Below are positions 8,064 through 17,040 of a DNA stretch of 64,000 bases, in pieces; position 1 is the stretch's first letter, and the number at the start of each line of letters is the position of its first letter. The DNA is from Roseitranquillus sp963749675. GTDB lineage: Bacteria > Pseudomonadota > Alphaproteobacteria > Rhodobacterales > Rhodobacteraceae. The DNA is taken from assembly GCA_963749675.1 (NCBI GenBank), contig CAVVNT010000008.1, forward strand, positions 124,001 through 188,000, given 5' to 3'. Under the pieces are notes generated by a model. That model saw only the letters and a program-made list of their open reading frames with translations, was not told the origin of the DNA and did no database searches. The position numbers and the translations under genes are program-made.

Positions 8064-9566
8064 ATGGAAAGCCTGACGTCCCTTGCCGCGGCCGTCGTCG
8101 CGCTGGCCGAGCCGGCGAGTCTTTTCGCCGTGCTCTGGGCGACGCTGCTCGGAATGGCCGTGGGCATGCTGCCGGGGCTGACGGCGACGCTCGGCATCGC
8201 GCTCCTGACCACGCTGACATTCCGGATGGCCGCTGACGACGCGATCCTGATCCTGATCTGCATGTATGTCGGCGCGATCTACGGCGGTTCGCGCACGGCG
8301 ATCCTGCTCAACATCCCCGGCACCCCGGCCAACGCCGCCTCGAGCCTCGACGGGTTCCCCCTGGCGCGGGCGGGGCGGGCCGGAGAGGCGATGGGGCTCG
8401 CCACCGTGGGGTCGTTTATCGGCGGCTGCATCGGCCTGCTGATGCTCGCACTGATTGCGCCGCAGCTGGCCGAACTCGGCCTTCGCTTCCAGTCCTACGA
8501 GTTCTTCTGGCTCGCGGTCTTCGGCGTCGTGATCTCTGGCCGGCTCACCGCGATGGACGACCCGATCAAGGGCTGGATCGCGGGCTTTCTCGGCCTCTTC
8601 CTCGCGCAGGTGGGGCAGGAGGGGATCCACGCCTACCAGCGCTTCTCCTACGGCTCGGTCGAGCTCGCGGGCGGCCTCGGCCTCTTGCCGGCGCTGGTCG
8701 GCGCCTTCGGCTTCGCCGAGATCCTCTGCGTGATGAAGCAGCCGGCCTACGACACGGTGCGTGACGTCGGCGGCCGCGTCCTGCCGCGGCTCGGCGAGCT
8801 CGGCCGGCACTGGTGGACGATCCTGCGCTCAGGCCTCATCGGCACGAGCATGGGCATCGTCCCCGGCGTCGGCGAGGACATGGGCGCATGGGTGTCCTAC
8901 GCCGCCGCGCGCCGGGCGAGCGACGAGCCGGAGCGCTTCGGCACCGGCAGCACCGACGGGCTGCTCGCCGCCGAGACCGGCAACAACGCCGCCGTCCCCG
9001 GCGCGATCATCCCGGTGCTGACGCTCGCCGTCCCCGGCTCGGCGCCGGCCGCGGTCCTGCTCGCGGCGATGTTCATCCACGGCGTCCGCCCGGGTCCGCT
9101 GATCATGATCGAGAACCCGACCTTCGTGTTCGAGGTCGCGGCGATGCTGTTCTGGGCGTCGCTCGCGATCCTGATCCTCGGGCTCGCGCTGACCCGGCCG
9201 ATGCTCTTCGTGCTGCGCGTTCCGCGCGAGTACCTGATGCCGGTCATCTTCGTGCTCTGCGTCGTCGGCTCGTTCGCGATCGCGAGCCGCATCTTCGACG
9301 TCTGGGTGATGCTCGGCTTCGGCATCCTCGGCTTCGCGCTCCGGCAGATGAACTACCCGATGGCGCCGCTCGTGCTCGGCATCGTTCTGGGCGACATCCT
9401 CGACAAGAACTTCCGCCGCGGCATGGTGCTGTCGGATGGCGCGTTCGAGCCGTTCGTGACGCGGCCGATCGCGGGCGCGCTCGCCGCGCTCACCCTTCTC
9501 ACCATTCTCTGGGGTCTGGCTCCGGTCCGCCGCGCCGTCTCCCGCATGACAAGGAGGTTCAACTGA
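8064..9566 (+). CDS. Tripartite tricarboxylate transporter large permease TctA
   Basis: The 500-residue polytopic permease contains the two repeated TctA signatures: GMLPGLTATLGIALLTTLTF with YGGSRTAILLNIPGTPANAAS in the first half, and GIVPGVGEDMGAWVSYA with ETGNNAAVPGAIIPVLTLAV in the second. The length matches the family (about 500). The start at 8064 is seven bases after the tctB stop codon. The stop overlaps the CTG start of the isomerase gene. This intact copy shows where the paralogue at 18922-20456 has been frameshifted. Confidence 0.93.
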   Translation: MESLTSLAAAVVALAEPASLFAVLWATLLGMAVGMLPGLTATLGIALLTTLTFRMAADDAILILICMYVGAIYGGSRTAILLNIPGTPANAASSLDGFPLARAGRAGEAMGLATVGSFIGGCIGLLMLALIAPQLAELGLRFQSYEFFWLAVFGVVISGRLTAMDDPIKGWIAGFLGLFLAQVGQEGIHAYQRFSYGSVELAGGLGLLPALVGAFGFAEILCVMKQPAYDTVRDVGGRVLPRLGELGRHWWTILRSGLIGTSMGIVPGVGEDMGAWVSYAAARRASDEPERFGTGSTDGLLAAETGNNAAVPGAIIPVLTLAVPGSAPAAVLLAAMFIHGVRPGPLIMIENPTFVFEVAAMLFWASLAILILGLALTRPMLFVLRVPREYLMPVIFVLCVVGSFAIASRIFDVWVMLGFGILGFALRQMNYPMAPLVLGIVLGDILDKNFRRGMVLSDGAFEPFVTRPIAGALAALTLLTILWGLAPVRRAVSRMTRRFN

Positions 9567-10387
9567 AACTCTCGCTCTGCAACGAGGTCATCCGCGACCT
9601 GCCGTTTCCCGCGCAGTGTGCCTTCGCCGTCAGCGTCGGTTACGACGGCCTCGAGCTCGCGCCCTTCACCCTCTCGGACGATCCCGAGACATTGACCGAG
9701 GCCGACGCCGACCGCGCCCGCGCCGCGATGGAGGCCGAGGGGCTGGGCTGCTCCGGCCTGCACTGGCTGCTCGTCGGGCCCGAGGGCCTGTCGATCACCT
9801 CCGAGGACGCCGGCGTGCGGCGGCGGACAACCGATTACATGCGCCGCCTCGTCGATTTCACCGCGGCGCTGGGTTCGGATCGGCTGATCCACGGCTCGCC
9901 GCAGCAGCGCACCGTGCCGGAGGGGCAGGAGGCCGAAGCTCGCGCCCGCGCCGTCGAATGCTGGGCCGCTGCGGGCGAGGCGGCGGAGACGGCGGGCGTC
10001 CTCTACTGCATCGAGCCGTTGTCGCGGCGCGAGACGCGCCTCGTCAACACCGTCGCCGAGGCGGTCAAAATCCTCGAGGAGGTCGGCAGCCCCGGCCTTG
10101 GCACCATGGTGGACGCCTCGGCCACCGGGCGCGACGGCGGCGACGTCGTCGCGGTGCTCGACGAATGGGTCCCGCCGGGCCGTATCTCGCACGTCCATTT
10201 CAACGATCCGAACCGACGCGGTCCGGGGGAGGGCGAGATGCGCTTCGCCCCGATCCTCGCCGCGCTCGACCGACACGGCTACCCCGGCTGGGCTGCGGTC
10301 GAGCCGTTTGATTACCGTCCCGACGGGTCCGCCTGCGCCGCCCGCGCCGCTGGCTACCTGCGCGGTCTGCAGGAGGCCTTGGCATGA
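9563..10387 (+). CDS. Sugar phosphate isomerase/epimerase family protein, CTG start
   Basis: This is a 274-residue xylose-isomerase-like TIM barrel. Likely metal or acid residues occur in YCIEPLSRRET, HVHFNDPNRRG and AAVEPFDY. No ATG, GTG or TTG fits the N-terminus. The codon at 9563 is CTG, placed five bases after an AAGGAGG ribosome site (9551-9557) and overlapping the tctA stop as CTGA. Starting there gives MKLSLCNEVI, the normal beginning of this family. The gene overlaps the next one as ATGA. A frameshifted paralogue of nearly equal length (275) is in cluster 2 at 14886-15714. The substrate is unknown. Confidence 0.85.
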   Translation: MKLSLCNEVIRDLPFPAQCAFAVSVGYDGLELAPFTLSDDPETLTEADADRARAAMEAEGLGCSGLHWLLVGPEGLSITSEDAGVRRRTTDYMRRLVDFTAALGSDRLIHGSPQQRTVPEGQEAEARARAVECWAAAGEAAETAGVLYCIEPLSRRETRLVNTVAEAVKILEEVGSPGLGTMVDASATGRDGGDVVAVLDEWVPPGRISHVHFNDPNRRGPGEGEMRFAPILAALDRHGYPGWAAVEPFDYRPDGSACAARAAGYLRGLQEALA

Positions 10388-11817
10388 GCGACCGACCGAC
10401 GCTGCGCCTGACCGACGTCGAATTCTACGAGCGCGACGTGCGCCTGCGCATGCCGTTCCGCTTTGGCGTCGTCACCCTGACCGAGGCGCCGCAGACTTTC
10501 GTCCGCGCCCGCATCCGCACCGGAGACGGGCGCGAGGGCTGGGGCATGGCCGCCGAGCTGCTGGCGCCGAAATGGTTCGACAAGGCGCCGGAACTCTCGA
10601 ACGCGGACAACTTCGACCAGCTTCGCCGGGCGCTCTCCATCGCGGCCGACGCCTACCGCGCGGAGACGAAGCCGCACACCGCGTTCGGCCTTCACGCCGC
10701 CTGCGCTCCCACCTGCCGCGAGGCGGCGGAGGGTGCGGGCCTGCCGCCGCTCGCAGCGGGGTTCGGGCCGGCGCTGCTCGACAGGGCAATCCTCGACGCG
10801 CTGCTGCAGCTCGAGGGGGTCAGCGTCTTCGAGGCGGCGCGACGGAACCTCTTTGACCTTTCGGCAGCGCTGACGCCAGACCTCGCGGGCTTCGACCTCG
10901 ATGGCTTTCTCGCCGGCCTCCGACCCGCGTCGCGCATCGACCTGCGCCATACCGTCGGCCTCGTGGATCCGATCGACACGGACGACATCGCCGGCCGCGA
11001 CCGCGTCGGCGACGGCCTGCCGGAGACGCTCGACGAGGTGATTCGCGACTACGGCGTCACCCACTTCAAACTGAAGGTCGGCGGCGATGTCGCGGCCGAT
11101 ATCGACCGGCTGACCCGCATCGCCGACGCGCTCGACCCGCTGCCCGCCTATCGCGCCACGCTCGACGGCAACGAGCAGTACGCCGACGTCGACGGCGTGC
11201 TGAAGCTCTGGCGGGCGATCAAGGGCGCGTCCGGGCTCGCGCGGCTGCGCGAGGCGATCCTGTTCGTCGAGCAGCCGATCAGCCGCGCCAAGGCGCTGGA
11301 GCGCGAGGTGACGCCGCTCGCCCGCCTCAAGCCAGTCGAGATCGACGAGTCGGACGGCACGCTCGACGCGTTCCCCGCCGCGAAGGCGCTTGGCTACACC
11401 GGCGTGTCGTCGAAGTCCTGCAAAGGGTTCTACAAGTCCCTCCTCAACCGCGCCCGCTGCGCTGCCTGGAACCGGGAGGCCGGCGACGAGCGCTACTTCA
11501 TGTCCGCCGAGGACCTGACGACGCAGGCCGGCCTCGCGGTCCAGCAGGACCTGGCGCTGGCGACGCTGATCGGCTGCACCCACATCGAGCGCAACGGCCA
11601 CCACTACGTGAACGGCATGGCCTCGGCCCCCGAGGCCGAGCAGGAGGCGTTTCTCGCCGCCCATCCGGATCTCTACCACCGCACCCTCGGCGCCGTCCGG
11701 CTGAAGATTGAGGGCGGCGCCCTCAGCATCGGCTCGCTCGACTGCCCGGGGCTGGCCGCGGGCGTCCGGCCGGACATCGAGGCGCTGCGGCGCTGCACGT
11801 ACGAGGCCGGCGGGTGA
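10384..11817 (+). CDS. Enolase superfamily (mandelate racemase/muconate lactonizing) enzyme
   Basis: The 477-residue protein carries the superfamily's active-site pattern: FKLKVGGD with Lys229 and Lys231, the metal ligand Asp261 in LDGNEQ, a second acid in FVEQPI (near residue 293) and an acid pair in IDESDG. Such enzymes abstract the proton next to a carboxylate and often dehydrate acid sugars. It is longer than typical family members (about 400), with extra sequence around residues 95-215. Its start overlaps the isomerase stop (ATGA at 10384), and its stop overlaps the next permease (GTGA at 11814), so translation is probably coupled. Confidence 0.85.
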   Translation: MSDRPTLRLTDVEFYERDVRLRMPFRFGVVTLTEAPQTFVRARIRTGDGREGWGMAAELLAPKWFDKAPELSNADNFDQLRRALSIAADAYRAETKPHTAFGLHAACAPTCREAAEGAGLPPLAAGFGPALLDRAILDALLQLEGVSVFEAARRNLFDLSAALTPDLAGFDLDGFLAGLRPASRIDLRHTVGLVDPIDTDDIAGRDRVGDGLPETLDEVIRDYGVTHFKLKVGGDVAADIDRLTRIADALDPLPAYRATLDGNEQYADVDGVLKLWRAIKGASGLARLREAILFVEQPISRAKALEREVTPLARLKPVEIDESDGTLDAFPAAKALGYTGVSSKSCKGFYKSLLNRARCAAWNREAGDERYFMSAEDLTTQAGLAVQQDLALATLIGCTHIERNGHHYVNGMASAPEAEQEAFLAAHPDLYHRTLGAVRLKIEGGALSIGSLDCPGLAAGVRPDIEALRRCTYEAGG

Positions 11818-12605
11818 CCGGCCCGACCCTGACCCGCCGGATCGGCGCGCGGCTGGGCTACTACCTTCCTAGCGCGCTCGCCATCGCGGTGCTGGTCGCG
11901 GTCTGGCACTTCGCGGTCGAGTGGTGGGACGTCAAGGAGTACGTGCTGCCGGCGCCGGAGGACGCGCTGGCGACGCTCTGGGATCCCAAGTACCGCTGGA
12001 TCTCCAACACCCTCGTCACGCTTTACGCCGTCCTTGGGGCGTTCGTGATCTCGGCGGGGCTCGGCGTCGTCCTCGGCGTCATCGTCATCTGGCATCCGCT
12101 GCTGGAGCGGACGGTGATGCCGCTGCTCGTGCTCTTCAACACGCTGCCCAAGGTGGCTCTGGCCCCGCTCTTCGTGCTGTGGCTCGGCTACGGGATCGTG
12201 CCGAACATGCTGATCGCGGTGACGGTGAGCTTCTTTCCGATGGTGATCAATACCGCAACCGGGCTCAGCAAGGTCGACCGCGATCTCATCGACCTCGTGC
12301 GCAGCCTGAAAGGAACGCGGCTGCAGATCTTCCGCAAGATCCGGCTGCCGAACGCGATGCCGTACATCTTCGCGGGGCTGAAGCTCAACGCCACGCTGTC
12401 GGTGATCGGCGCCATCGTGGGGGAATTCGTCGCCTCCGAGGCGGGCCTCGGCGCACTCATCATCATCGGCGGCGTGACGCTCGACACGCCCGCGATCTTC
12501 GCCTCGCTCTGCATCATCTCGGCCCTCGGCCTCGCGCTCTACGCGCTCGTGGTCGCGGCCGAGCGGGTGCTGGTGCCTTGGGAGCAGGGCGAGGTGCAAC
12601 CATGA
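11814..12605 (+). CDS. ABC transporter permease (second NMT1-system permease)
   Basis: The 263-residue permease resembles the one at 893 throughout (shared FNTLPKVALAPLFVLWLGYG-type helix and a coupling loop with LVRSLKGTRLQIFRKIRLPN). It starts with GTG at 11814, overlapping the enolase-type gene by four bases. The neighbouring binding protein at 12625 is probably its receptor. No ATPase follows, so it likely uses the ATPase at 5724. About six hydrophobic segments place it in the inner membrane. Confidence 0.87.
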   Translation: MTGPTLTRRIGARLGYYLPSALAIAVLVAVWHFAVEWWDVKEYVLPAPEDALATLWDPKYRWISNTLVTLYAVLGAFVISAGLGVVLGVIVIWHPLLERTVMPLLVLFNTLPKVALAPLFVLWLGYGIVPNMLIAVTVSFFPMVINTATGLSKVDRDLIDLVRSLKGTRLQIFRKIRLPNAMPYIFAGLKLNATLSVIGAIVGEFVASEAGLGALIIIGGVTLDTPAIFASLCIISALGLALYALVVAAERVLVPWEQGEVQP

Positions 12606-12624
12606 CGAGGCAAGGGAGGAAATC

Positions 12625-13614
12625 ATGAGACACATATTTGGTGCGGTGCTGGTCGCCGCGGCTTTCACGACGGCGGCGACGGCCCAGGATCTGCGGGAGG
12701 TCACGCTCCAGTTGAACTGGTTCCCGCTCGCTGACCACGCGCCGTTCTACCTGGCGCGCGAGCGCGGCTACTTCGCCGACGAGGGGATCGACCTACGCAT
12801 CGTCCGCGGCCAGGGCTCCGGCGACGCGGCGCAGAAGGTGGACCTCAAGCAGGCCGAGTTCGGCATCGCCGATACGCCCACCGTCCTGACGGCGATGAGC
12901 AAGGACGCCGACCTGCAGATCATCGGCATGGTCTACGACAACGCGGCGAACAACCTCTTCTATCGCAAGGACACCGGCATCGAGACGCCGGCGGATCTCG
13001 CCGGCACGAAGATCGCCGCGCCTCCGGGGGACTCGCACCGCTTTCTCTGGCCCTCCTTCGCGCGGCTGAACGGCGTCGACCCGGACTCGGTGACGCTGGT
13101 CAACGTCAAGCCCGAAGGCAAGCAGGCGATCGTCGTCTCGGAGCAGGTGGCCGGGGCCTTCGATCTCTACACCAACAAGGCGGTCTGGGAGAAGGTTCTG
13201 GGAGAGGAGAACCTCGGCTACATGCTCTTCGCCGATCACGGCGTCGCACTCTACGGCCATTCCTACATCACCCACGACGACCTCATCCAGAGCGACCCGG
13301 AGCTGGTTGAGGGCTTTCTGCGCGCGACCTACAAGGGCTGGGTCGACACCTACGGGGAGCGCGAGGCGGCGATCGACGCGCTGGCGGCCGAGGTCGACGG
13401 CGTCGACAAGGCCACGTACCTCGAGAACCTCGACCTGATCCTGGACCTCGTCATCACCGAACGGTCGCGCGAGCATGGCATGGGCTGGATCCTGCCCGAG
13501 CGCATGGCCGAAACGATCGAGCTGACCAAGGCCGGCGGCAATCTCGACAAGGAGCTTGTTGCCGAGGAGGTCTTCACCAACGACTTCAACAGCAAGATCG
13601 AAGCGCCGGAATGA
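12625..13614 (+). CDS. ABC transporter substrate-binding protein (NMT1/THI5-like), second copy
   Basis: The 329-residue protein has a cleavable signal peptide (MRHIFGAVLVAAAFTTAATA-QD) and the family signature LQLNWFPLADHAPFYLARER. A GGGAGGAAATC ribosome site precedes the ATG. It is the last intact gene of the long operon and follows its permease by 19 bases. It is diverged from the 2852-3847 protein, so the two ABC receptors may recognise different but related ligands. Confidence 0.88.
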   Translation: MRHIFGAVLVAAAFTTAATAQDLREVTLQLNWFPLADHAPFYLARERGYFADEGIDLRIVRGQGSGDAAQKVDLKQAEFGIADTPTVLTAMSKDADLQIIGMVYDNAANNLFYRKDTGIETPADLAGTKIAAPPGDSHRFLWPSFARLNGVDPDSVTLVNVKPEGKQAIVVSEQVAGAFDLYTNKAVWEKVLGEENLGYMLFADHGVALYGHSYITHDDLIQSDPELVEGFLRATYKGWVDTYGEREAAIDALAAEVDGVDKATYLENLDLILDLVITERSREHGMGWILPERMAETIELTKAGGNLDKELVAEEVFTNDFNSKIEAPE

Positions 13615-13644
13615 GCCTCGCGTTGAAAACCCGGTGTCGCCGTG

Positions 13645-13917
13645 ATGGACGGACGCGAGATCCTCTTCGGCCACAATCACAACGCCTGCGGCGATGGCAT
13701 CGGATCGATGGAGCCGGCGATCGAAATCGCCCGCTCACACCTCGACCTCAGCGCCTTCACCGGCCACTCGAGCTGGCACGATCTCGAGCCGACGGAGGAC
13801 GGGCGCGAGCTGATCTCCGGCGCCAGCGAGACCGAATTCGGTGCGGCCGGCCTCAACGGCCCGCAGTTCATCGCCGAGGACTACCTTGCGGATCCTGCCC
13901 GAGGGATCGGCGGCGAG
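13645..13917 (+). pseudogene. Remnant resembling the N-terminus of a PHP-like (DUF3604) protein
   Basis: The frame reads ILFGHNHNACGDGIGSMEP and then LDLSAFTGHSSWHDLEPTED. This resembles the metal-site start of PHP-type metallohydrolases of the DUF3604 kind (G-D-x-H-x-H plus a later TGH). After about 90 residues the similarity stops and the frame passes into unrelated sequence. It looks like the surviving start of a gene whose body was deleted. The assignment rests on motif resemblance only. Confidence 0.35.
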
Positions 13918-14877
13918 CGTCGGTCCCGCCGGGTCCAGGGTTCGGCATCGAGTGCGACGAGAAGCGCGTGGCGCGATGCATCTTTGACCCGGCGGCGGCC
14001 GGTGCCAAGGGCTGACGCGAACAAGGGTGCGGCGCGCGCTGCCGGGGTCGAGCGGGCGCTTGGTCCATGCGACCTGCCCGAATGCCTGCTGCTGTCGAGC
14101 GAGGCAGGCTGGAATCAGACGGCCGCCGATTGGCAGCTGATCCTGACCATCGGGCGTGGCCTCGGGATCGTAGACGGATTGCGCCTGGTGGCGACGGCCG
14201 CCGTCGTACCCCTTGGCGCTCGGCTCGGCTGGATCTGCATGGTGCTGGTCACCCGTGACGCCAGGCGGCAGGGGCTGGCGACGCGCCTGATGCAATGGGC
14301 GGTCGACGCTCTCGCAGCCGAAGGGCGCGTCGCCGGCCTCGACGCGACGCCGGCCGGGCGGAAAGTCTACCGGCGGCTGGAGTTTGCCGGCGAAGGGACC
14401 ATCACACGGCTGTTGGCGGAGCACGTCGACGCGTGCGACCTCAATTCTGCCGCCGTTCGCGCGTTGACGCGGGACGACATGCAAGCCGTCGCCGCATTCG
14501 ACGCGCGGACGTTCGGGGCCGAGCGTGGCGCGATCCTCGCCGACCTCTACCGGCGACGGCCCGACCTTGCCGCACTGGCCGAGGCGCGCGGCCAGGTCAG
14601 CGGATACCTCGTTGCGCGAGAAGGACGGTTCGCGACGCATCTCGGGCCCGTTGTCGCGAAGGATGCGGTGACGGCGCGGCGGCTCCTGTCCCACGCGCTC
14701 GCCCGGGTCGAGGGGCCGGTGCTGATCGACCTCGCGGACCGGCATGAGACCCTCCGCGACTGGATCGGGACCCGCGGCTTTGTCGCGCAGCGCGGCTTCA
14801 CGCGGATGTTGAACGGACGCGCCGATGGTGGAGACCCGACGCGCGTGTTCGCGATTGCCGGGCCGGAGCTTGGCTGA
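13645..14877 (+). CDS. GNAT family N-acetyltransferase, fused at N-terminus to gene debris
   Basis: From about 14070 on the frame encodes a two-domain GNAT protein. CDLPECLLLSSEAGWNQTA is the usual family opening, the acetyl-CoA motif is ICMVLVTRDARRQGLATRLM, and a second GNAT-like C-terminal half follows (residues ~270-410). No ATG, GTG or TTG codon lies in frame just before the GNAT domain, so as written translation would start in the PHP-like remnant at 13645 and give a 410-residue fusion. The native start was probably lost in the deletion that created the debris. GNATs transfer acetyl groups to amines; the substrate here is unknown. It follows cluster 1 and converges with the isomerase of cluster 2. 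Confidence 0.6.
   Translation: MDGREILFGHNHNACGDGIGSMEPAIEIARSHLDLSAFTGHSSWHDLEPTEDGRELISGASETEFGAAGLNGPQFIAEDYLADPARGIGGERRSRRVQGSASSATRSAWRDASLTRRRPVPRADANKGAARAAGVERALGPCDLPECLLLSSEAGWNQTAADWQLILTIGRGLGIVDGLRLVATAAVVPLGARLGWICMVLVTRDARRQGLATRLMQWAVDALAAEGRVAGLDATPAGRKVYRRLEFAGEGTITRLLAEHVDACDLNSAAVRALTRDDMQAVAAFDARTFGAERGAILADLYRRRPDLAALAEARGQVSGYLVAREGRFATHLGPVVAKDAVTARRLLSHALARVEGPVLIDLADRHETLRDWIGTRGFVAQRGFTRMLNGRADGGDPTRVFAIAGPELG
13918..14015 (+). pseudogene. Short C-terminal remnant, enolase-superfamily-like
   Basis: In a different frame from the preceding fragment the sequence encodes VPPGPGFGIECDEKRVARCI and then stops at 14013-14015. Pro-Gly-x-Gly-(I/V)-x-x-Asp followed by a short tail is a common ending of mandelate-racemase-like enzymes. 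It is probably the end of a gene deleted together with the PHP-like fragment. It is too short to be certain. Confidence 0.25.
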
Positions 14878-14885
14878 GGCGATCC

Positions 14886-15714
14886 TCAGGCGTCGGGGCG
14901 GCAGGCCCAGGCGGTGATCGCCGAGAGCACCTCGTCGCCGCTGCGCTTCCACCAGGTCTCGGCCGAGAAGATCTCGACCTCTTTCAAGCCGTCGAAACCC
15001 TGCGCCTCGACCTCGCGGCGAACCTTCTGGATGTCGATCACGCCGTCACCCATCATGCCGCGGTCGGTCAGCAGGTGCGTCGTGGGGTTCAGCCAGTCGC
15101 AGATGTGGAACGCCAGAAGGCGCTCCTTGCCGGCCCGCCGGAATCTGCTGGCTGAGTTCGGGGTCCCACCAGACGTGGTAGACATCGAGCGCGACGCCGA
15201 TGCCGTCGCCAAGCTGGTCGCAGAGGTCGAGTGCCTGGCCAACCGTGTTCACGCAGGCCCGGTCGGCCGCGTACATCGGGTGCAGCGGCTCGATCGCGAC
15301 GGGCATGCCGACGGTGCGCGCGTAGTCGAGGGTGTCGGCGAGACCCTCGGCGACGATGCCGCGTGCGTCGTCGATGTCCTTGGAGCCCGGCGGAAGGCCG
15401 CCGACGACCATGACCAGGCAGGCGGCGCCGATCGCGGCGGCCTCGTCGACGGCGCGGCGGTTGTCGTCGATTGCCGTCTGGGTGAGCCGCCCCTCGGCCG
15501 TGTACCAGCCGCCGCGGCAGAGGCCGGAGACGCCGAGGCCGGAGTCGCGGATAATCCGCGCACCCTCGGCGACGCCGGCCTCGTGCAGCTTGTCGCGCCA
15601 GGGGCAGATGCCGCCGAGGCCGTGGCGCAGGCAGCCCTCGACCGCTTCGGCGAGGGACCATTGTGCCGAGACGGTGGCGGTGTTGAGCGAGATGCGGGAC
15701 GGGTGGAGGGTCAT
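14886..15714 (-). pseudogene. Sugar phosphate isomerase/epimerase family protein, frameshifted
   Basis: The start is ATG at 15714 (MTLHPSRISLNTATVSAQWS). The barrel features include AIEPLHPMYAADRACVNT and ALDVYHVWWDPELSQQI. There the frame breaks at about 15136-15142, where one extra base has been added, and continues as RRAGKERLLAFHICDW through KEVEIFSAETWWKRSGDEVL. Removing one base gives 276 codons (275 residues), one residue longer than the intact paralogue at 9563-10387. It is the last gene of cluster 2, separated from the DUF993 gene by a 163-base leader. Decay and consensus error are both possible. Confidence 0.75.
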
Positions 15715-15790
15715 GCGGAACCTGGGCGGTCGGACCGGCGCCGGGGATCGGGGCAGGTGGAGTGTCCACGCTTGGACAAATCGGCAAGTC

Positions 15791-15810
15791 TTTGATTGCA
15801 GGTCATCAAA
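15791..15810. promoter_or_regulatory. Inverted repeat upstream of isomerase gene
   Basis: TTTGAT (15791-15796) and ATCAAA (15805-15810) form a perfect inverted repeat with an 8-base spacer, in the 163-base gap between the DUF993 stop and the isomerase start. The local sequence is less GC-rich than the surroundings, as expected of a control region. It is a candidate operator; the binding protein is unknown. Confidence 0.35.
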
Positions 15811-15877
15811 GTCATGTCGTTGACCACATGGAAAGGTCTGCTGACGGCCTGCGGCGGGTGGTCGCCCCGGCTTCGGA

Positions 15878-17038
15878 TCATACCGCGACCCCCCGGGCGG
15901 CGAAGACCGGGCGGGCGCGCGCCGCCACCGCCTCGGGGTCGGTGAAGAGCCGCGCCGCATCGGCAAGGCGGATCAGCTCGGCGAGGTGCAGGGTCGATCG
16001 CGCGCTCTCCTGCCCGCCTACCATGGTGAAGTGATCCTGGTGGCCGCCCAGGTAGGCCATGAACACCACGCCGGTCTTGTAGAACCGGGTCGGCGCCCGG
16101 AAGATGCGGCGCGAGAGCGGCACCGTCGGCTCGAACGCAGCGCGGTATCCGGCGTCGTCGCCCGCAGCGAGCGCCGAGAGGGCGCGGGCCGCAGCCCCGG
16201 CGATCGGGTCGAAGATGCCGAGAAGGGCGTGGCTGTAGCCATGGTCGTCACCGGCGATCAGGTCGGGGTAGTTGAAGTCGTCGCCGGTATACATGACCAC
16301 CCCCTCGGGCAGGCGGCGGCGCATCGCGACCTCCTTCTCGGCCGAGAGCAGCGAGATCTTGATGCCGTCGACCTTCTCGGCGTTGTCTGCGATCACCGAG
16401 AGGCAGGTCTCCATCGCCTGCATGTGGTCGGCCGCGCCCCAGTAGCCGGCGAGGGCAGGGTCGAACATCTCGCCCAGCCAGTGCAGGATCGCCGGCCGCT
16501 GGAGCCCGCCGAGGACCCGGCCGCAGACGCGGGCGTAGTCCTCGGGGCCGCGGGCGGCATGGACCAGCGCGCGCGAGGCCATCAGGATCACCTGCCCGCC
16601 GGTCGCCTCCACCGCCTCGCACTGTTCCTCGTAGGCGGCGGCGACGTCTTCGAGCGTCACGTCAGAGCCCGGCGCGAGGTGGTCGGTTCCTGCTCCGCAG
16701 GCGATCAGCCGGTCGGTGCCGCGCGCAAGCTCCATGCTGCGGCGGATGAGCTCGAGCGAGGTCGGCCAGTCAAGGCCCATGCCGCGCTGTGCGGTGTCCA
16801 TCGCCTCGGCGACGCCGAGGCCGATGTCCCAGAGGTATTCCCGGTAGGCAAGGGTCCGCTCCCAGTCGATGGCGACGTCGACCCATGGATCGATCTCGGC
16901 CAACGGGTCGGCGACGACATGCGCCGCGGCGTAGGCGGTGCGGGTGAACGCGCCTTCGGCGCGAGCCGGTACGGGGCCGGCGTTCAGCTGCAGCCGCTCG
17001 GTTCCGCCGCCGGGTACGGGCAGGTCGAGTGTCGCCAC
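15878..17038 (-). CDS. DUF993 family protein (dihydrodipicolinate-synthase-like)
   Basis: The 386-residue protein reads as a complete DUF993 member. Signatures include ILHWLGEMFDPALAGYWG, KVDGIKISLLSAEKEVAMR (candidate Schiff-base lysine), VVMYTGDDFNYPDLIAGDD and YKTGVVFMAYLGGHQDHF. The family is related to DHDPS aldolases and has no firm biochemical role. The GTG at 17038 was chosen because VATLDLPVPGGG is the usual N-terminus; it lies two bases after the oxidoreductase stop. As written, an upstream one-base insertion also puts the oxidoreductase tail in frame with this gene, creating a spurious 592-residue fusion. It is probably the aldolase step of cluster 2. Confidence 0.82.
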   Translation of the reverse strand: MATLDLPVPGGGTERLQLNAGPVPARAEGAFTRTAYAAAHVVADPLAEIDPWVDVAIDWERTLAYREYLWDIGLGVAEAMDTAQRGMGLDWPTSLELIRRSMELARGTDRLIACGAGTDHLAPGSDVTLEDVAAAYEEQCEAVEATGGQVILMASRALVHAARGPEDYARVCGRVLGGLQRPAILHWLGEMFDPALAGYWGAADHMQAMETCLSVIADNAEKVDGIKISLLSAEKEVAMRRRLPEGVVMYTGDDFNYPDLIAGDDHGYSHALLGIFDPIAGAAARALSALAAGDDAGYRAAFEPTVPLSRRIFRAPTRFYKTGVVFMAYLGGHQDHFTMVGGQESARSTLHLAELIRLADAARLFTDPEAVAARARPVFAARGVAV

Positions 17039-17040
17039 AG

